DNA of 64,000 bases from Planctomonas deserti (GTDB lineage Bacteria; Actinomycetota; Actinomycetes; Actinomycetales; Microbacteriaceae). The notes under the pieces are model-generated. The model ran no database searches and was not told where the DNA came from. It saw only the letters and a program-made list of their open reading frames with translations. Below, piece by piece: positions 1 through 8,328 of this stretch (its first letter is position 1; every line of letters starts with the position of its first letter). Location of the stretch: assembly GCF_003067705.1 (NCBI RefSeq), contig NZ_QANL01000001.1:744001-808000 (forward strand). Reading direction: 5' to 3'. A program made the position numbers and the translations under genes.

Positions 1-662
1 CAGGTGCTCACGAATGCCTCGCCGACGGGCACCGCATCCGCGCCGGCGCGCGCGTGCCGACAGGTGATGCACCTGCGCCCCTCGATGATCTTCTCGATCG
101 GGGACTCGTAGGTGCCGTGTCCCGCGGGGCACACCCAGGGGTACCGCGCCTCGGCCCGGGTCTCGACGGCGAGCGCGGCGCGGCGCCCGGGCGTGACGCG
201 CTCGAGCAGCTCCTCGCGGGTGACCGGCGAGCTGTCCAGGCGCCGGCACAGCGCGCAGCGATCGGCGGCGTCGTCGGGCGAGATGCGCCGCGGATCGACC
301 GGGTGGCCGCAGGCGTGCGGCGGGGTGCCCGGCGCCGGAGCGATGGGTGCCCGGCCCCGCACCGCCAGGGCGGCGCAGTCGGGACACCAGGTCGAGCGGC
401 GACGGGAGCCCCCCGGCCGCTGCCGCTGCTCCTCCGGGGTCGCGGCGAAGCGGTGCCCCATGTCGCAGACCCACAGGAGCAGCACGTCGGCGGCGGGCGG
501 GATCTGGGTGAGCGTGATGCCGTGGTTCAGATCCGGGTGGTACTGGCGGATGAGCACGGGGTACCGCGCCCAGTCGTCGCGGTACGTGCCCACGGCGTAC
601 GGCACCGCGACGCCCTTCGACCACTGGCGGCGGGCCCACCACTGGTCGACGCTCTCCGGCAT
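1..662 (-). CDS. Zinc-ribbon (treble-clef) domain protein, C-terminus beyond left edge
   Basis: An open frame runs leftwards from an ATG at 660-662 to the window edge without a stop, giving about 220 residues. It contains three repeated zinc-binding units: WVCDMGH followed by WCPDC; HACGH followed by CALC; and WVCPAGH followed by CITC. The spacing (C-x3-H or C-GH, then C-x2-C) and the surrounding Trp and Pro residues match the 'probable zinc-ribbon' DUF4379 family of actinobacterial proteins. Some members carry a C-terminal nuclease-like domain, which would lie outside this window. There is no clear ribosome binding site before the ATG. The frame stays open a little further upstream towards the TetR gene but without another ATG or GTG. 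Family placement is from the motif pattern, and the function is unknown. Confidence 0.7.
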   Translation of the reverse strand, partial: MPESVDQWWARRQWSKGVAVPYAVGTYRDDWARYPVLIRQYHPDLNHGITLTQIPPAADVLLLWVCDMGHRFAATPEEQRQRPGGSRRRSTWCPDCAALAVRGRAPIAPAPGTPPHACGHPVDPRRISPDDAADRCALCRRLDSSPVTREELLERVTPGRRAALAVETRAEARYPWVCPAGHGTYESPIEKIIEGRRCITCRHARAGADAVPVGEAFVST

Positions 663-717
663 GGCGGCAGCGTAGGCGAGGCCACCGACATCGGCCAGGG
701 TCGGCGCGGTCGCCGCC

Positions 718-1275
718 TCAGCGGGGCGCGAAGGCGGCCCGGAACAGTGCCCGCGCCCGGTGCGCGATCGCGGCGCGATCCCCGACGGCGGAGCGCGGCA
801 GCAGCACGCTCACCATCGAGATCGACAAGAGCACGTCCGCCACCTCGACGTGCCCGCCGATGCGCCCCGCGCCCTGATCCCGGGCGAGGATGACCTCGAT
901 CACGGCTGTGATCCGCGTGCGCAGGTGCTCCGCCCGGGGATCCTCGGCGGCCGCCGAGATCATGTCGATGAGGGCGATCGAGCCCATCGCCTGCTCGGTC
1001 ACCGCGTCGAACAGGTCGCCGAGCGTGGCGTCACCGGTGGCCGCGAGCGCCTCCAGGTCCTCGATGTTCTCGTCGAACACGGCCAGGGCGAGAGCGATCC
1101 GGTCCGGGAAGTGCCGGTACAGGCTGCCCTGCCCGACACCGGCCCGGCGGGCGACCGCGCTGAGCGGGGCGGCGAAGCCGGACTCCGCGAACACCTCGCG
1201 GGCGGCCTCGATGAGCGCCCGCCGATTCTCAGGCCCCGCACTGGGTCCGCGATTGGCCCGGGCACTGTCTGACAC
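718..1275 (-). CDS. TetR/AcrR-family transcriptional regulator
   Basis: 185 residues. The N-terminal helix-turn-helix is clear: LIEAAREVFAESGF, then AVARRAGVGQGSLYRHFPDR. The rest is a helical ligand-binding domain. A GTG at 1273-1275 is chosen because the HTH begins about 20 residues later; the upstream extension in this frame is the antisense of the SDR gene. The gene is divergent from the SDR gene at 1352, with a perfect inverted repeat in the 76-bp gap, so it probably represses both itself and the SDR. The ligand is unknown. Confidence 0.85.
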   Translation of the reverse strand: MSDSARANRGPSAGPENRRALIEAAREVFAESGFAAPLSAVARRAGVGQGSLYRHFPDRIALALAVFDENIEDLEALAATGDATLGDLFDAVTEQAMGSIALIDMISAAAEDPRAEHLRTRITAVIEVILARDQGAGRIGGHVEVADVLLSISMVSVLLPRSAVGDRAAIAHRARALFRAAFAPR

Positions 1276-1288
1276 CGGTGTAGCGTAC

Positions 1289-1310
1289 AACCGGACAGAG
1301 TTGTCCGGTT
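1289..1310. promoter_or_regulatory. Operator palindrome between TetR and SDR genes
   Basis: Perfect inverted repeat AACCGGACA-n4-TGTCCGGTT in the divergent gap. A second 10-bp palindrome, ACACCGGTGT (1272-1281), overlaps the TetR start codon. The position and symmetry fit binding by the adjacent TetR repressor (inference). Confidence 0.7.
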
Positions 1311-1351
1311 GGCGAGGGACCCCGCGCCGACCACACAGAAAGGACGAACCC

Positions 1352-2416
1352 GTGACGAACACCCGCACTCCCCTCACCGCAGACTCGACGATCGGAACCT
1401 GGCTCGACGACCCCATCGGCGGCGCCGTGCTCGGCGCGCTCCTCGCGCAGGGCGGCCAGTCCGCGGAGGCGCTGCGCCCCGTGCGCGGCATGGCCCTCGG
1501 CCGCCTCGTGCAGGTGAGCCAGGGCGCCTTCAGCCAGGAGATGGTGGACGCCGTGGTGCGGCAGGCCGAGTCGGGTGAGCTGCCCGAGGGCTGGGAGGCG
1601 ACGTCGGCTGCCGCGGACACCCCGGCTCCGTCGACCCCCGCCGCCCCGCGCCCCCAGTGGGTCGAGAAGGTGACCCACGGCCGCTTCACCGGCAAGACCG
1701 TGATCGTGACCGGGGCCGGCTCGGGCATCGGCCGCGCCACCGCGTCCCGGGTGGCGCGCGAGGGCGGCCGCGTGATTGCCGTCGACATCTCCCGCGAGCG
1801 CCTGGACGAGTTCGCGGCCGCGCTGCCCGACGCCGACATCGTCGTGGTCGACGGCGACATCACCGACGACGCCGCGGTGGCGGCCATCGTCGAGGCCGCC
1901 GGCGACCGGATCGACGCGCTCGCCAACGTCGCCGGGATCATGGACGACATGACGCCCGTGCACGAGGTCACGGACGCGGTGTGGGACCGGGTCTTCGCGA
2001 TCAACGTGACCGGCACCATGAAGCTCATGCGCGCCGTCACCCCCGCGATGCTCGCCCGCGCCCAGGGGTCGATCGTCAACGTGGCGTCCGAGGCCGCGCT
2101 GCGCGGGTCCGCGGCGGGCGCCGCCTACACGGCGTCCAAGCACGCCGTCGCCGGTCTCACCAAGAGCAGCGCGTTCATGTACGGCCCGAGCGGCATCCGC
2201 GTGAACGCCGTCGCCCCCGGCCCGACCATCACGAACATCCAGGCCCGGTTCGCGTCCGAGCTCGGCGCTCAGCGCGTGCGCCTCGCCATGGCCGCGATGC
2301 CCGACGCGGTGGACGCGGATGCCCTCGCCGCGTCCATCACCTTCCTGCTGAGCGACGACGCCGTGAACATCAACGGCGTCATCCTGCCGTCGGACGGCGG
2401 CTGGTCGGTCGCGTAG
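1352..2416 (+). CDS. SDR-family NAD(P)-dependent oxidoreductase with N-terminal extension
   Basis: 354 residues. The Rossmann domain starts near residue 113 with VTGAGSGIG (TGxxxGxG) and continues through DxxD-type cofactor positions, NVAG, a catalytic Ser (NVASEAA) and the YxxxK pair in YTASKHA. A classical SDR is about 250 residues, so roughly 110 N-terminal residues are extra; they include a Pro/Ala-rich linker and resemble no catalytic domain I know. GTG at 1352 has a GAAAGGA ribosome site 7-8 bases upstream. The gene is divergent from the TetR gene and probably controlled by it. The substrate is unknown. Confidence 0.85.
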   Translation: MTNTRTPLTADSTIGTWLDDPIGGAVLGALLAQGGQSAEALRPVRGMALGRLVQVSQGAFSQEMVDAVVRQAESGELPEGWEATSAAADTPAPSTPAAPRPQWVEKVTHGRFTGKTVIVTGAGSGIGRATASRVAREGGRVIAVDISRERLDEFAAALPDADIVVVDGDITDDAAVAAIVEAAGDRIDALANVAGIMDDMTPVHEVTDAVWDRVFAINVTGTMKLMRAVTPAMLARAQGSIVNVASEAALRGSAAGAAYTASKHAVAGLTKSSAFMYGPSGIRVNAVAPGPTITNIQARFASELGAQRVRLAMAAMPDAVDADALAASITFLLSDDAVNINGVILPSDGGWSVA

Positions 2417-2467
2417 GACGACCACCCCTCCCGGTCGCGCCGCTCGGTCAGTCGCCGGGCGACGCGA

Positions 2468-3691
2468 TCAGGAGGCGGCCGGCGCGTGCTGAGAGGCGCG
2501 GATCTCGGCACGCGCCTCCGCGTACCGTCGGGTCTCGACGACGACGACCGCGGCCGTGACGAGCACCACGAGTCCGAGCGCCGCGAGAGCCGGGACGGCC
2601 GCTCCGACCGGCACGAGAGCGACGAGCACCGCCCCGCCGCCCATCCGCCAGACCTTCCAGTAGCCCGCGGTGCGCCGCCAGAACGCTCCGAGGCCGGCGA
2701 GGTACAGCGCCGTGCCGCCGAAGAGGGCGGCGGCGCCGAACAGGCCGAACGACTCGGCATCCTCGACGTGGTGCATGGCCTGCTCCACCCCGAGGGCGGA
2801 GATCACGATCCCCGCGATGATCAGGAAGTGCTGGAACGTGTAGGCATCCACGGCGAGCGAGGCGCGTGCGGAGCCCCGCAGCCGGGCGAGCGCGTGCTCG
2901 GCGGCGATGGCGACCATGTCGAAGTAGAGCCACCACAGCAGCACCGACAGGGCGATGGCGAAGACCGAGCCCAGCACGATCGGCGTGCTGATGGGCTCCT
3001 CGGCCACCCCGACGCCGATCGCCACAATCGACTCGCCGAGGGCGAGGATGACGATCAGCCCGTACCGCTCCGCCCAGTGCGCGGCCGAGTGGATGCGCCA
3101 GTTGCCCCGGCGGGACGTGAGGTAGGTGAAGCCGCAGTCGAGCACGAGCCCGACGAGCCACAGCCAGGTCTGAGCGGTGCCGCCGACGACCGCCCCGGCG
3201 AGGATGAAGACCGCGCCGAGCGCGAGCGCCCAGACGCTCACGAGCACCTGGCGGCGCAGCGGGCCGTCGTCGCCGGCCGCGCCCAGGTAGAGCACGAGGT
3301 GCGCGACCCGCACGACGATGTAGGCCACCGCGAGCACGAGCGGCGCGTGCAGCCCGCCGGGCAGGTCCTCGAAGGACTCCGGGATCACCAGGGCGACGAG
3401 GAACATCGACGCCATGGCAATGGACATGCCCGTGCGGACCAGGCCCTCGTCGACGAACGTCTGATTGCCGAGCCAGCTGTAGGAGGTCCACGACCACCAC
3501 AGGATGCCGAGGATGATCAGCCCCTGCAGCACCCCCATCGCGGAGTGGGCGTGAGCCATGAACTCGGTCACCTGGGTGAGCGCGAAGACGAAGACGAGGT
3601 CGAAGAACAACTCGAACGTCGTCACGCGATGCCCCTCGTCGGATGTCCGGAAACGGGGGAGAACGGAGCGGAGGTCCCTCATCCGGCTCAT
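2468..3691 (-). CDS. Low temperature requirement A (LtrA) family membrane protein
   Basis: 407 residues, largely hydrophobic with about ten to twelve predicted transmembrane helices. The N-terminal signature VTTFELFFDLVFVFALTQ and later ERYGLIVILALGESIVAIG are typical of the LtrA family (first described in Listeria, biochemical role unresolved). The end lies 51 bp from the convergent SDR gene. Two candidate ATGs lie nine bases apart; neither has a strong ribosome site. Confidence 0.85.
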   Translation of the reverse strand: MSRMRDLRSVLPRFRTSDEGHRVTTFELFFDLVFVFALTQVTEFMAHAHSAMGVLQGLIILGILWWSWTSYSWLGNQTFVDEGLVRTGMSIAMASMFLVALVIPESFEDLPGGLHAPLVLAVAYIVVRVAHLVLYLGAAGDDGPLRRQVLVSVWALALGAVFILAGAVVGGTAQTWLWLVGLVLDCGFTYLTSRRGNWRIHSAAHWAERYGLIVILALGESIVAIGVGVAEEPISTPIVLGSVFAIALSVLLWWLYFDMVAIAAEHALARLRGSARASLAVDAYTFQHFLIIAGIVISALGVEQAMHHVEDAESFGLFGAAALFGGTALYLAGLGAFWRRTAGYWKVWRMGGGAVLVALVPVGAAVPALAALGLVVLVTAAVVVVETRRYAEARAEIRASQHAPAAS

Positions 3692-3838
3692 TCTGGGCCA
3701 CCCGCCGGAATCGGTGCAACGCGCGATGAGGCGACCGCGGCTGCCCGGGCGTCGTCGGCGAGCGGGACAGCGGATCGCACCGGCGATGAGGTCGCCGGAT
3801 GAGGCGGCGGGGTTGGCTGGTGCGGTCGCCCGGCAGGA

Positions 3839-4912
3839 TCAGACCGTGAGGACGACCTTTCCGCGGGCCCGACCCTCGAGGAGGTAGCGGATCGCCGCGG
3901 GCGCCTCCTCGAGGGGGAACGCTCGATCCACGGCCGGCGTCACGGCCCCGCCGCGAACGAGGTCGGCGAGGACCCGCAGGTCGGCGGCGTTCTCGCTCGC
4001 GACGAACGTGCCGAGCTTCTGCGGAACGAACAGGGACAGCGCCATGGCGCGCAGCTGGCGGTCGGTGCCGCCGAGCCAGCGCCCGCCGGTCTCGGACCCG
4101 ACGATCACGAGGGTGCCAGTGCGGGTGAGCGCCCGGCGCAGGCGGCGGAGCGACGCATGCCCGCCGGTGTCGATGATCACGTCGTACCGCTCGCTCCCGT
4201 CCGAGAAGTCCTCGACGGCGTAGTCGATCACGCGGTCGGCGCCGAGCCCGGTAACGAGCGACGCCTTGCCCGCGCTGCTCACGCCCGTGACGTGTGCGCC
4301 GAACGCCTTGGCGATCTGCACGGCGAAGCTGCCGACCCCGCCCGACGCGCCGAGGACGAGTACCCGCTGCCCGGCCGTCACCCGCCCCTGGTCGCGCACC
4401 GCCTGGAGCGCCGTGAGCCCGGACACGGGCACGGCGGCGGCCTGCTGCGGGGTGAGCTCCACCGGCCGCGCCGCGAGCTTGGCCGCCGGGCAGAGGACAT
4501 ACTCGGCGAAGGATCCGGCGCCGATGCCGAACACCTCGTCGCCGGGCGCGAAGGCGTCGACGCCGGGTCCGACGGCCTCGACCCTGCCCGCTACGTCGGC
4601 GCCGCGGATCCGCGTCTTGGGCCGCCGGAGCCCGAAGCCGGCGAGGCGGATGGGGTAGGGCAGCCCGGTCAGAAGGTGCCACACCCCGCGGTCGGCGCCC
4701 GCGGCCGCGACGCGAACGAGGACCTCGCCGTCGGCCGGCACGGGCACCGGCACCGGCACCCGCTCTACCCGCAGCACGCGATCGGCCGGGCCGTACTCGT
4801 CCTGCACGACGGCCGTCATCGTGCGCGCGGGTGGCGCGACCGGAGCCCGGGTGGGGAGGCCGACCGGGAGTTCGGCGGGCCGTCGATTCTGCTGGTGCGT
4901 GGTCATCATCAT
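3839..4912 (-). CDS. Zinc-independent MDR-family NAD(P)-dependent oxidoreductase (quinone-reductase-like)
   Basis: 357 residues. The GroES-like N-terminal domain includes GADVAGRVEAVG and GDEVFG. The nucleotide fold has LVLGASGGVGSFAVQIAKA. The C-terminus is LEGRARGKVVLTV, typical of zeta-crystallin or quinone-reductase-like MDR enzymes. The Cys-rich structural zinc lobe is absent. Translation probably starts in the ATG-ATG-ATG run at 4904-4912. The gene is divergent from the TetR gene at 5027, with TTAC/GTAA palindromes between them. The VPVPVPVP tract near residues 49-56 is low complexity. Confidence 0.85.
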   Translation of the reverse strand: MMMTTHQQNRRPAELPVGLPTRAPVAPPARTMTAVVQDEYGPADRVLRVERVPVPVPVPADGEVLVRVAAAGADRGVWHLLTGLPYPIRLAGFGLRRPKTRIRGADVAGRVEAVGPGVDAFAPGDEVFGIGAGSFAEYVLCPAAKLAARPVELTPQQAAAVPVSGLTALQAVRDQGRVTAGQRVLVLGASGGVGSFAVQIAKAFGAHVTGVSSAGKASLVTGLGADRVIDYAVEDFSDGSERYDVIIDTGGHASLRRLRRALTRTGTLVIVGSETGGRWLGGTDRQLRAMALSLFVPQKLGTFVASENAADLRVLADLVRGGAVTPAVDRAFPLEEAPAAIRYLLEGRARGKVVLTV

Positions 4913-4913
4913 C

Positions 4914-4965
4914 CTTACGTCGTAAGCCTTATGCTGTAAGGCGACCGTACGACTACGCCGTAAGG
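4914..4965. promoter_or_regulatory. Clustered operator palindromes between MDR and TetR genes
   Basis: Two adjacent inverted repeats: CTTAC-GTC-GTAAG (4914-4926) and CCTTA-n5-TAAGG (4927-4941). A further CGTAAGG half-site ends at 4965. The region is much richer in A and T than its surroundings. It is the likely binding site of the TetR protein encoded next to it. Confidence 0.65.
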
Positions 4966-5026
4966 TTGTCAATGGGCGCACCGCGGATCCGCGGGGGACG
5001 CGGCAGGCGGCCCGAAGGGAGCAGCA

Positions 5027-5728
5027 ATGGCGACGGCAACGGGACCGGCACGGCGGACCCCTCGGCGCCGGCAGACCGCCCAGGCCCGACGCGAGCGACT
5101 CACGCGGGAGCGGGTGCTGCAGAGCGCGATCGAGCTCGCCGACGCGTCGGGCATCGAGGCCCTGTCGATGCGACGGCTCGGTGAGGAGCTCGGCGTCGAG
5201 GCGATGTCGCTGTACACGCACGTGGCGAACAAGGACGACCTGCTCGCGGGCATGATCGACGCGGTGTTCGCCGAGATCACCCCGCCGTCGCTCGAGGCGC
5301 ACTGGAAGACGGCGATGCGGGATCGCGCGCTGTCCGTGCGTGCGGCGCTGCTGCGGCATCCCTGGGCGACGGGGCTGATGGACGCGAACGCGGCGCCCGG
5401 GGAGGCGACGCTGCTGCATCACGACCTCGTCATCGGCTGCCTGCGCGGCGGGGGCTTCTCGTTCGCGATGACCGCCCACGCGTTCGCCGTGCTCGACGGG
5501 TACATCTACGGGTTCGCCCTGCAGGACCGCAGCCTGCCGTTCGAGACCCCGGAGGAGACGGGGGACCTCGCCCAGGAGATGCTGGCGCAGTTCCCCGCCG
5601 GGCGGTTCCCGCACCTCGCCGCATTCATGGTCGAGCACGTGCTGAAGCCGGGCTACGACTTCGGGGACGAGTTCGAGTTCGGCCTGGACCTCATTCTCGA
5701 CGCGCTGGAGCGCCACCGGGAGGACTGA
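5027..5728 (+). CDS. TetR-family regulator (TetR_C type)
   Basis: 233 residues. [21 protein letters not shown] followed by [26 protein letters not shown], which is characteristic of the TetR_C_1 subgroup. The N-terminus is rich in Arg. ATG at 5027 has a GGGAG ribosome site. It is divergent from the MDR reductase and most likely its repressor. The inducer is unknown. Confidence 0.88.
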   Translation: MATATGPARRTPRRRQTAQARRERLTRERVLQSAIELADASGIEALSMRRLGEELGVEAMSLYTHVANKDDLLAGMIDAVFAEITPPSLEAHWKTAMRDRALSVRAALLRHPWATGLMDANAAPGEATLLHHDLVIGCLRGGGFSFAMTAHAFAVLDGYIYGFALQDRSLPFETPEETGDLAQEMLAQFPAGRFPHLAAFMVEHVLKPGYDFGDEFEFGLDLILDALERHRED

Positions 5729-5768
5729 GGCCGCGCCGCGTGCGGCTCAGGGGAACGGCAGACCCGGC

Positions 5769-5802
5769 GGGGGAGATCGGCGGGCCTGGGGGGCCCGGGG
5801 GG
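5769..5802 (+). other. Potential G-quadruplex tract
   Basis: Four runs of G on the plus strand (5769-5773, 5782-5784, 5788-5793, 5797-5802) with loops of 8, 3 and 3 bases, lying 41 bp after the TetR stop codon. It fits the G3+ quadruplex pattern; function is not shown. Confidence 0.4.
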
Positions 5803-5914
5803 CTGAGGTCGGCGGGGCGGTGGGAGCGCGCGCCGACGCAGGGAGCGGGCTTCGTGCGTACGCTCGGGTGTTCCACGCCGTTTCTCCGGCGATCGCCTAC
5901 CCAGGGAGTCCACC

Positions 5915-6046
5915 GTGTTCGCTCGTTACATCCTTCCCGTGCTCCTGTCCTTCGCGGTCAAGCAGCTGCGCAAGCGCAACGTGCGCGGCGCAGCGAGCCC
6001 CACGAACCGCGGCCGCTCGCGCTCGCGTTCGCGCTTCCGCTTCTAG
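5915..6046 (+). CDS. Small basic protein, 43 residues
   Basis: GTG at 5915 preceded by AGGGAG (5903-5908) opens a 43-residue frame. A hydrophobic N-terminal helix (YILPVLLSFAV) is followed by a strongly basic tail with KQLRKRN and a terminal RSRSRSRFRF. A membrane-anchored or nucleic-acid-binding peptide is possible. I do not recognise a family. It is supported by a good ribosome site and high-GC codon choice, but its short length keeps confidence moderate. Confidence 0.5.
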   Translation: MFARYILPVLLSFAVKQLRKRNVRGAASPTNRGRSRSRSRFRF

Positions 6047-6069
6047 GACCGCAGCGCGCCGCACCCATA

Positions 6070-6129
6070 CGGTCCCTGAGCCTGTCGAAGGGACGCAACC
6101 ATCCGGTCCCTGAGCCCGTCGAAGGGACG
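6070..6129. repeat. Two copies of the dispersed CGGTCCCTGAGC repeat
   Basis: Two direct copies, 6070-6095 and 6104-6129, of the 26-base unit that reads GGTCCCTGAGCC then TGTCGAAGGGACG. The same element recurs near 7.6, 19.1 and 31.9 kb. Such elements are frequent in Microbacteriaceae genomes. Here they lie just upstream of the HNH endonuclease gene. Confidence 0.85.
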
Positions 6130-6238
6130 CGCCGGACCCCGACACGCACCCGTCCTCCACAGTCGAGGTCAGCAAGAGGTTCTCCACAGAATCGATTGCT
6201 GACCAGCAAATGTCGGTGGTCGATGGGACCATTGCTTC

Positions 6239-7630
6239 ATGAGCAGCACGGCCCTCCTCGACCTCGCGGGATCGGTTGCGGCCGCGCTCGCCGACCGTCC
6301 TGTCGACGGACTCGGGGACGAGGCCCTACTCGGGATCACCCGGCAGGTCGAGGCCCTTGGACGATCGGTTGACGCGCTCCGGGTCGCGATGGCGGGAGAG
6401 ATCGCGGCTCGATCGAGGACCGAGGACGGACCAGCGGGGCTTGCGGCTCGGAAGGGCTGCCGCAGTGCGAACGAGCTGCTGCAGCGCCTCACGCAGGCGT
6501 CCAGTGCAAACACCGCCGCCCGCCTCACGTTGGCCGCGTTGACACGCCGAGGTACGACTCTCTCGGGCGCTCGGATGCCGGCGATGTTCGACCACGTCCG
6601 CGCCGCCCTCGAGACCGGCGACCTCGGCGTGGACGCGGCGCTTGCGCTGACGAAGAACCTCGCGCCGCTGCGGGACCGGGTGCACCCGGACGCGCTCGAC
6701 GCGGCCGAGCGAGAGCTCGTGGCCGCGGCGACCGGTTCGTCGCCCGACAGCCACGTCGAGGCGTCGGCGGACGAGATCCGCATCCAGGCCTCCGTCTGGC
6801 GGGCGACCCTCGACCCCATCGGGCTCGAGCCCGATGAGGCGCACGCGATGGCCAAGCGCGGCTTCCGCCTCGGACCCGAACGCAACGGACTCGTCCCCGT
6901 GAGCGGCGGGCTGCTACCGGAGGCGGCGGGCCGGGTGAAGCGACTGTTCGACGCGTACCTCACCCCGACCACCGCGCCGGCCTTCCTCACCGACGAGGAA
7001 CTCGCGGACAAGAACGCGGTCAAGGACCCGCGGACGAAGGACCAGCAGCGGCACGACGTCCTGATCGGCGTCCTGGACGCAATGGCCCGCAGCGGCGACA
7101 CCCCGACCATCGGCGGGGCCGCGCCGACCGTGCTGGTCACGATGCGCGCGGAGGACCTCGAGACCGGCGGCGCAGGGTACGCGGACGGGGTCGAGTCCCC
7201 TCTGTCACCCACGACCGTCAAGCAGATGGTGTGCAGCGGCGGAACGCAGAAGGTGCTGATCGGCAGGAATGGTCGCATTCTGAAGCTCGGGTCGGCCGAA
7301 CGGTGCTTCACGGCTCCGCAACGGCGGGCGATCACCGCCCGGGACGGCGGCTGTCGCATCCCGGGTTGCTCGATCCCGGCGGGGTGGTGCGAGGTGCACC
7401 ACGTGATTCCGGCGGCGGAGGGTGGACCGACGCATCCGGACAACGGGGTGCTGCTGTGCTGGTTCCACCACAGAACGATCGACACGTCCGGTTGGGCGAT
7501 CCGGATGCGGGCCGGAGCACCCGAGGTGCAGGCGCCGCCCTGGCTCGACCACACCCGCCGATGGCGACCGGCAACGAAGAGCCGAATCGCACTCGCCATG
7601 CGACTAGGCCGGCCCCACCACGGTCCCTGA
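6239..7630 (+). CDS. DUF222 and HNH endonuclease domain protein
   Basis: 463 residues. The N-terminal part is the helical DUF222 (13E12-type) domain. The C-terminal HNH nuclease includes RDGGCRIPGC, the His pair in CEVHHVIP (near residue 386) and LLCWFHHRTID. Actinobacteria often carry many copies of this family; a mobile or intron-homing-like history has been suggested but the role is unresolved. Dispersed repeats lie on both sides, 110 bp upstream and immediately at the stop codon. ATG at 6239 was chosen as the first start; no strong ribosome site is visible. Confidence 0.9.
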   Translation: MSSTALLDLAGSVAAALADRPVDGLGDEALLGITRQVEALGRSVDALRVAMAGEIAARSRTEDGPAGLAARKGCRSANELLQRLTQASSANTAARLTLAALTRRGTTLSGARMPAMFDHVRAALETGDLGVDAALALTKNLAPLRDRVHPDALDAAERELVAAATGSSPDSHVEASADEIRIQASVWRATLDPIGLEPDEAHAMAKRGFRLGPERNGLVPVSGGLLPEAAGRVKRLFDAYLTPTTAPAFLTDEELADKNAVKDPRTKDQQRHDVLIGVLDAMARSGDTPTIGGAAPTVLVTMRAEDLETGGAGYADGVESPLSPTTVKQMVCSGGTQKVLIGRNGRILKLGSAERCFTAPQRRAITARDGGCRIPGCSIPAGWCEVHHVIPAAEGGPTHPDNGVLLCWFHHRTIDTSGWAIRMRAGAPEVQAPPWLDHTRRWRPATKSRIALAMRLGRPHHGP

Positions 7631-7732
7631 GCCTCACCACGGTCCCTGAGCCCCAGCACGGTCCCTATGGGGAGTCCCTTCGACAGGCTCAGGGATCGCG
7701 AGGCACACCACTTCGACGGGCTCAGGGACCGT
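7621..7732. repeat. Array of partial and inverted dispersed repeats
   Basis: Three partial direct copies beginning CGGTCCCTGAG (7621, 7640, 7659) are followed by two inverted copies, CTTCGACAGGCTCAGGGA (from 7679) and CTTCGACGGGCTCAGGGACCG (from 7711). The first copy overlaps the last codons of the HNH gene, so the repeat supplies that gene's 3' end. Confidence 0.8.
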
Positions 7733-7745
7733 GCGGGGCGGCGGC

Positions 7746-8285
7746 TCAGCCGAGGAGGAGGGCGCGGATCGCGGTCGCCGTCGCATCGGGGTCCAGCGGC
7801 TCGTCTCGGCGCACCGTGAGCGCATGCAGGAGCAGGCCGTCGCCGTAGTCGGCCACGGCGCGGGCACGGCGGGCCGCGTCGGGCACGCCGAGCGCCTGCA
7901 GCCCCTGCTCGAGTCCGAGCGTGAGGCGGCGGTGTCCGGCGCTCACGGCATCCGGCCGGTCGAGCGAGAAGCTCAGCCGTGCCCGGGACAACGCCGCGTG
8001 CTCGCCCGCCAGCGCGAGAAGGGCGGCCGTCAGGCCGGCGACGATGTCGTCCACGGTCGCGGGAGCGGCATCCGGCCGCGCGGACTGCGTGAGCTCCAGA
8101 TCGAGGTCCTCGAGGCGACCGAGCACCGCCTCCACCAGTGCGGCCCTGCTCCGGAAGTAGTTCGACGTCGTGCCGAGCGGCAGTTCGGCGGCGGCATCGA
8201 CCGCCCGATGCGTGAGGCCCTTCAGACCCTGATCGGCCACGAGACCGAGCGCCGTCGACAGGATCTCGGTGCGGCGGTCCGGCAT
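7746..8285 (-). CDS. TetR-family transcriptional regulator
   Basis: 179 residues. HTH: ILSTALGLVADQGL then LTHRAVDAAAELPLGTTSNYFRSRAALV, followed by a helical C-terminal domain. It is divergent from the FAD monooxygenase gene at 8355, sharing a 69-bp gap with a perfect inverted repeat. It is the likely repressor of that gene. Confidence 0.87.
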   Translation of the reverse strand: MPDRRTEILSTALGLVADQGLKGLTHRAVDAAAELPLGTTSNYFRSRAALVEAVLGRLEDLDLELTQSARPDAAPATVDDIVAGLTAALLALAGEHAALSRARLSFSLDRPDAVSAGHRRLTLGLEQGLQALGVPDAARRARAVADYGDGLLLHALTVRRDEPLDPDATATAIRALLLG

Positions 8286-8328
8286 GCGTCGGAGTCTAAC
8301 CGGCGGACCGACCCTCCTCTGGCGGCAC

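Noticed and set aside
54-893. Open frames on the plus strand at the left edge
   Set aside because: Arg/Pro/Gly-rich translations without motifs, opposite a frame on the minus strand that has three clear zinc-binding units.
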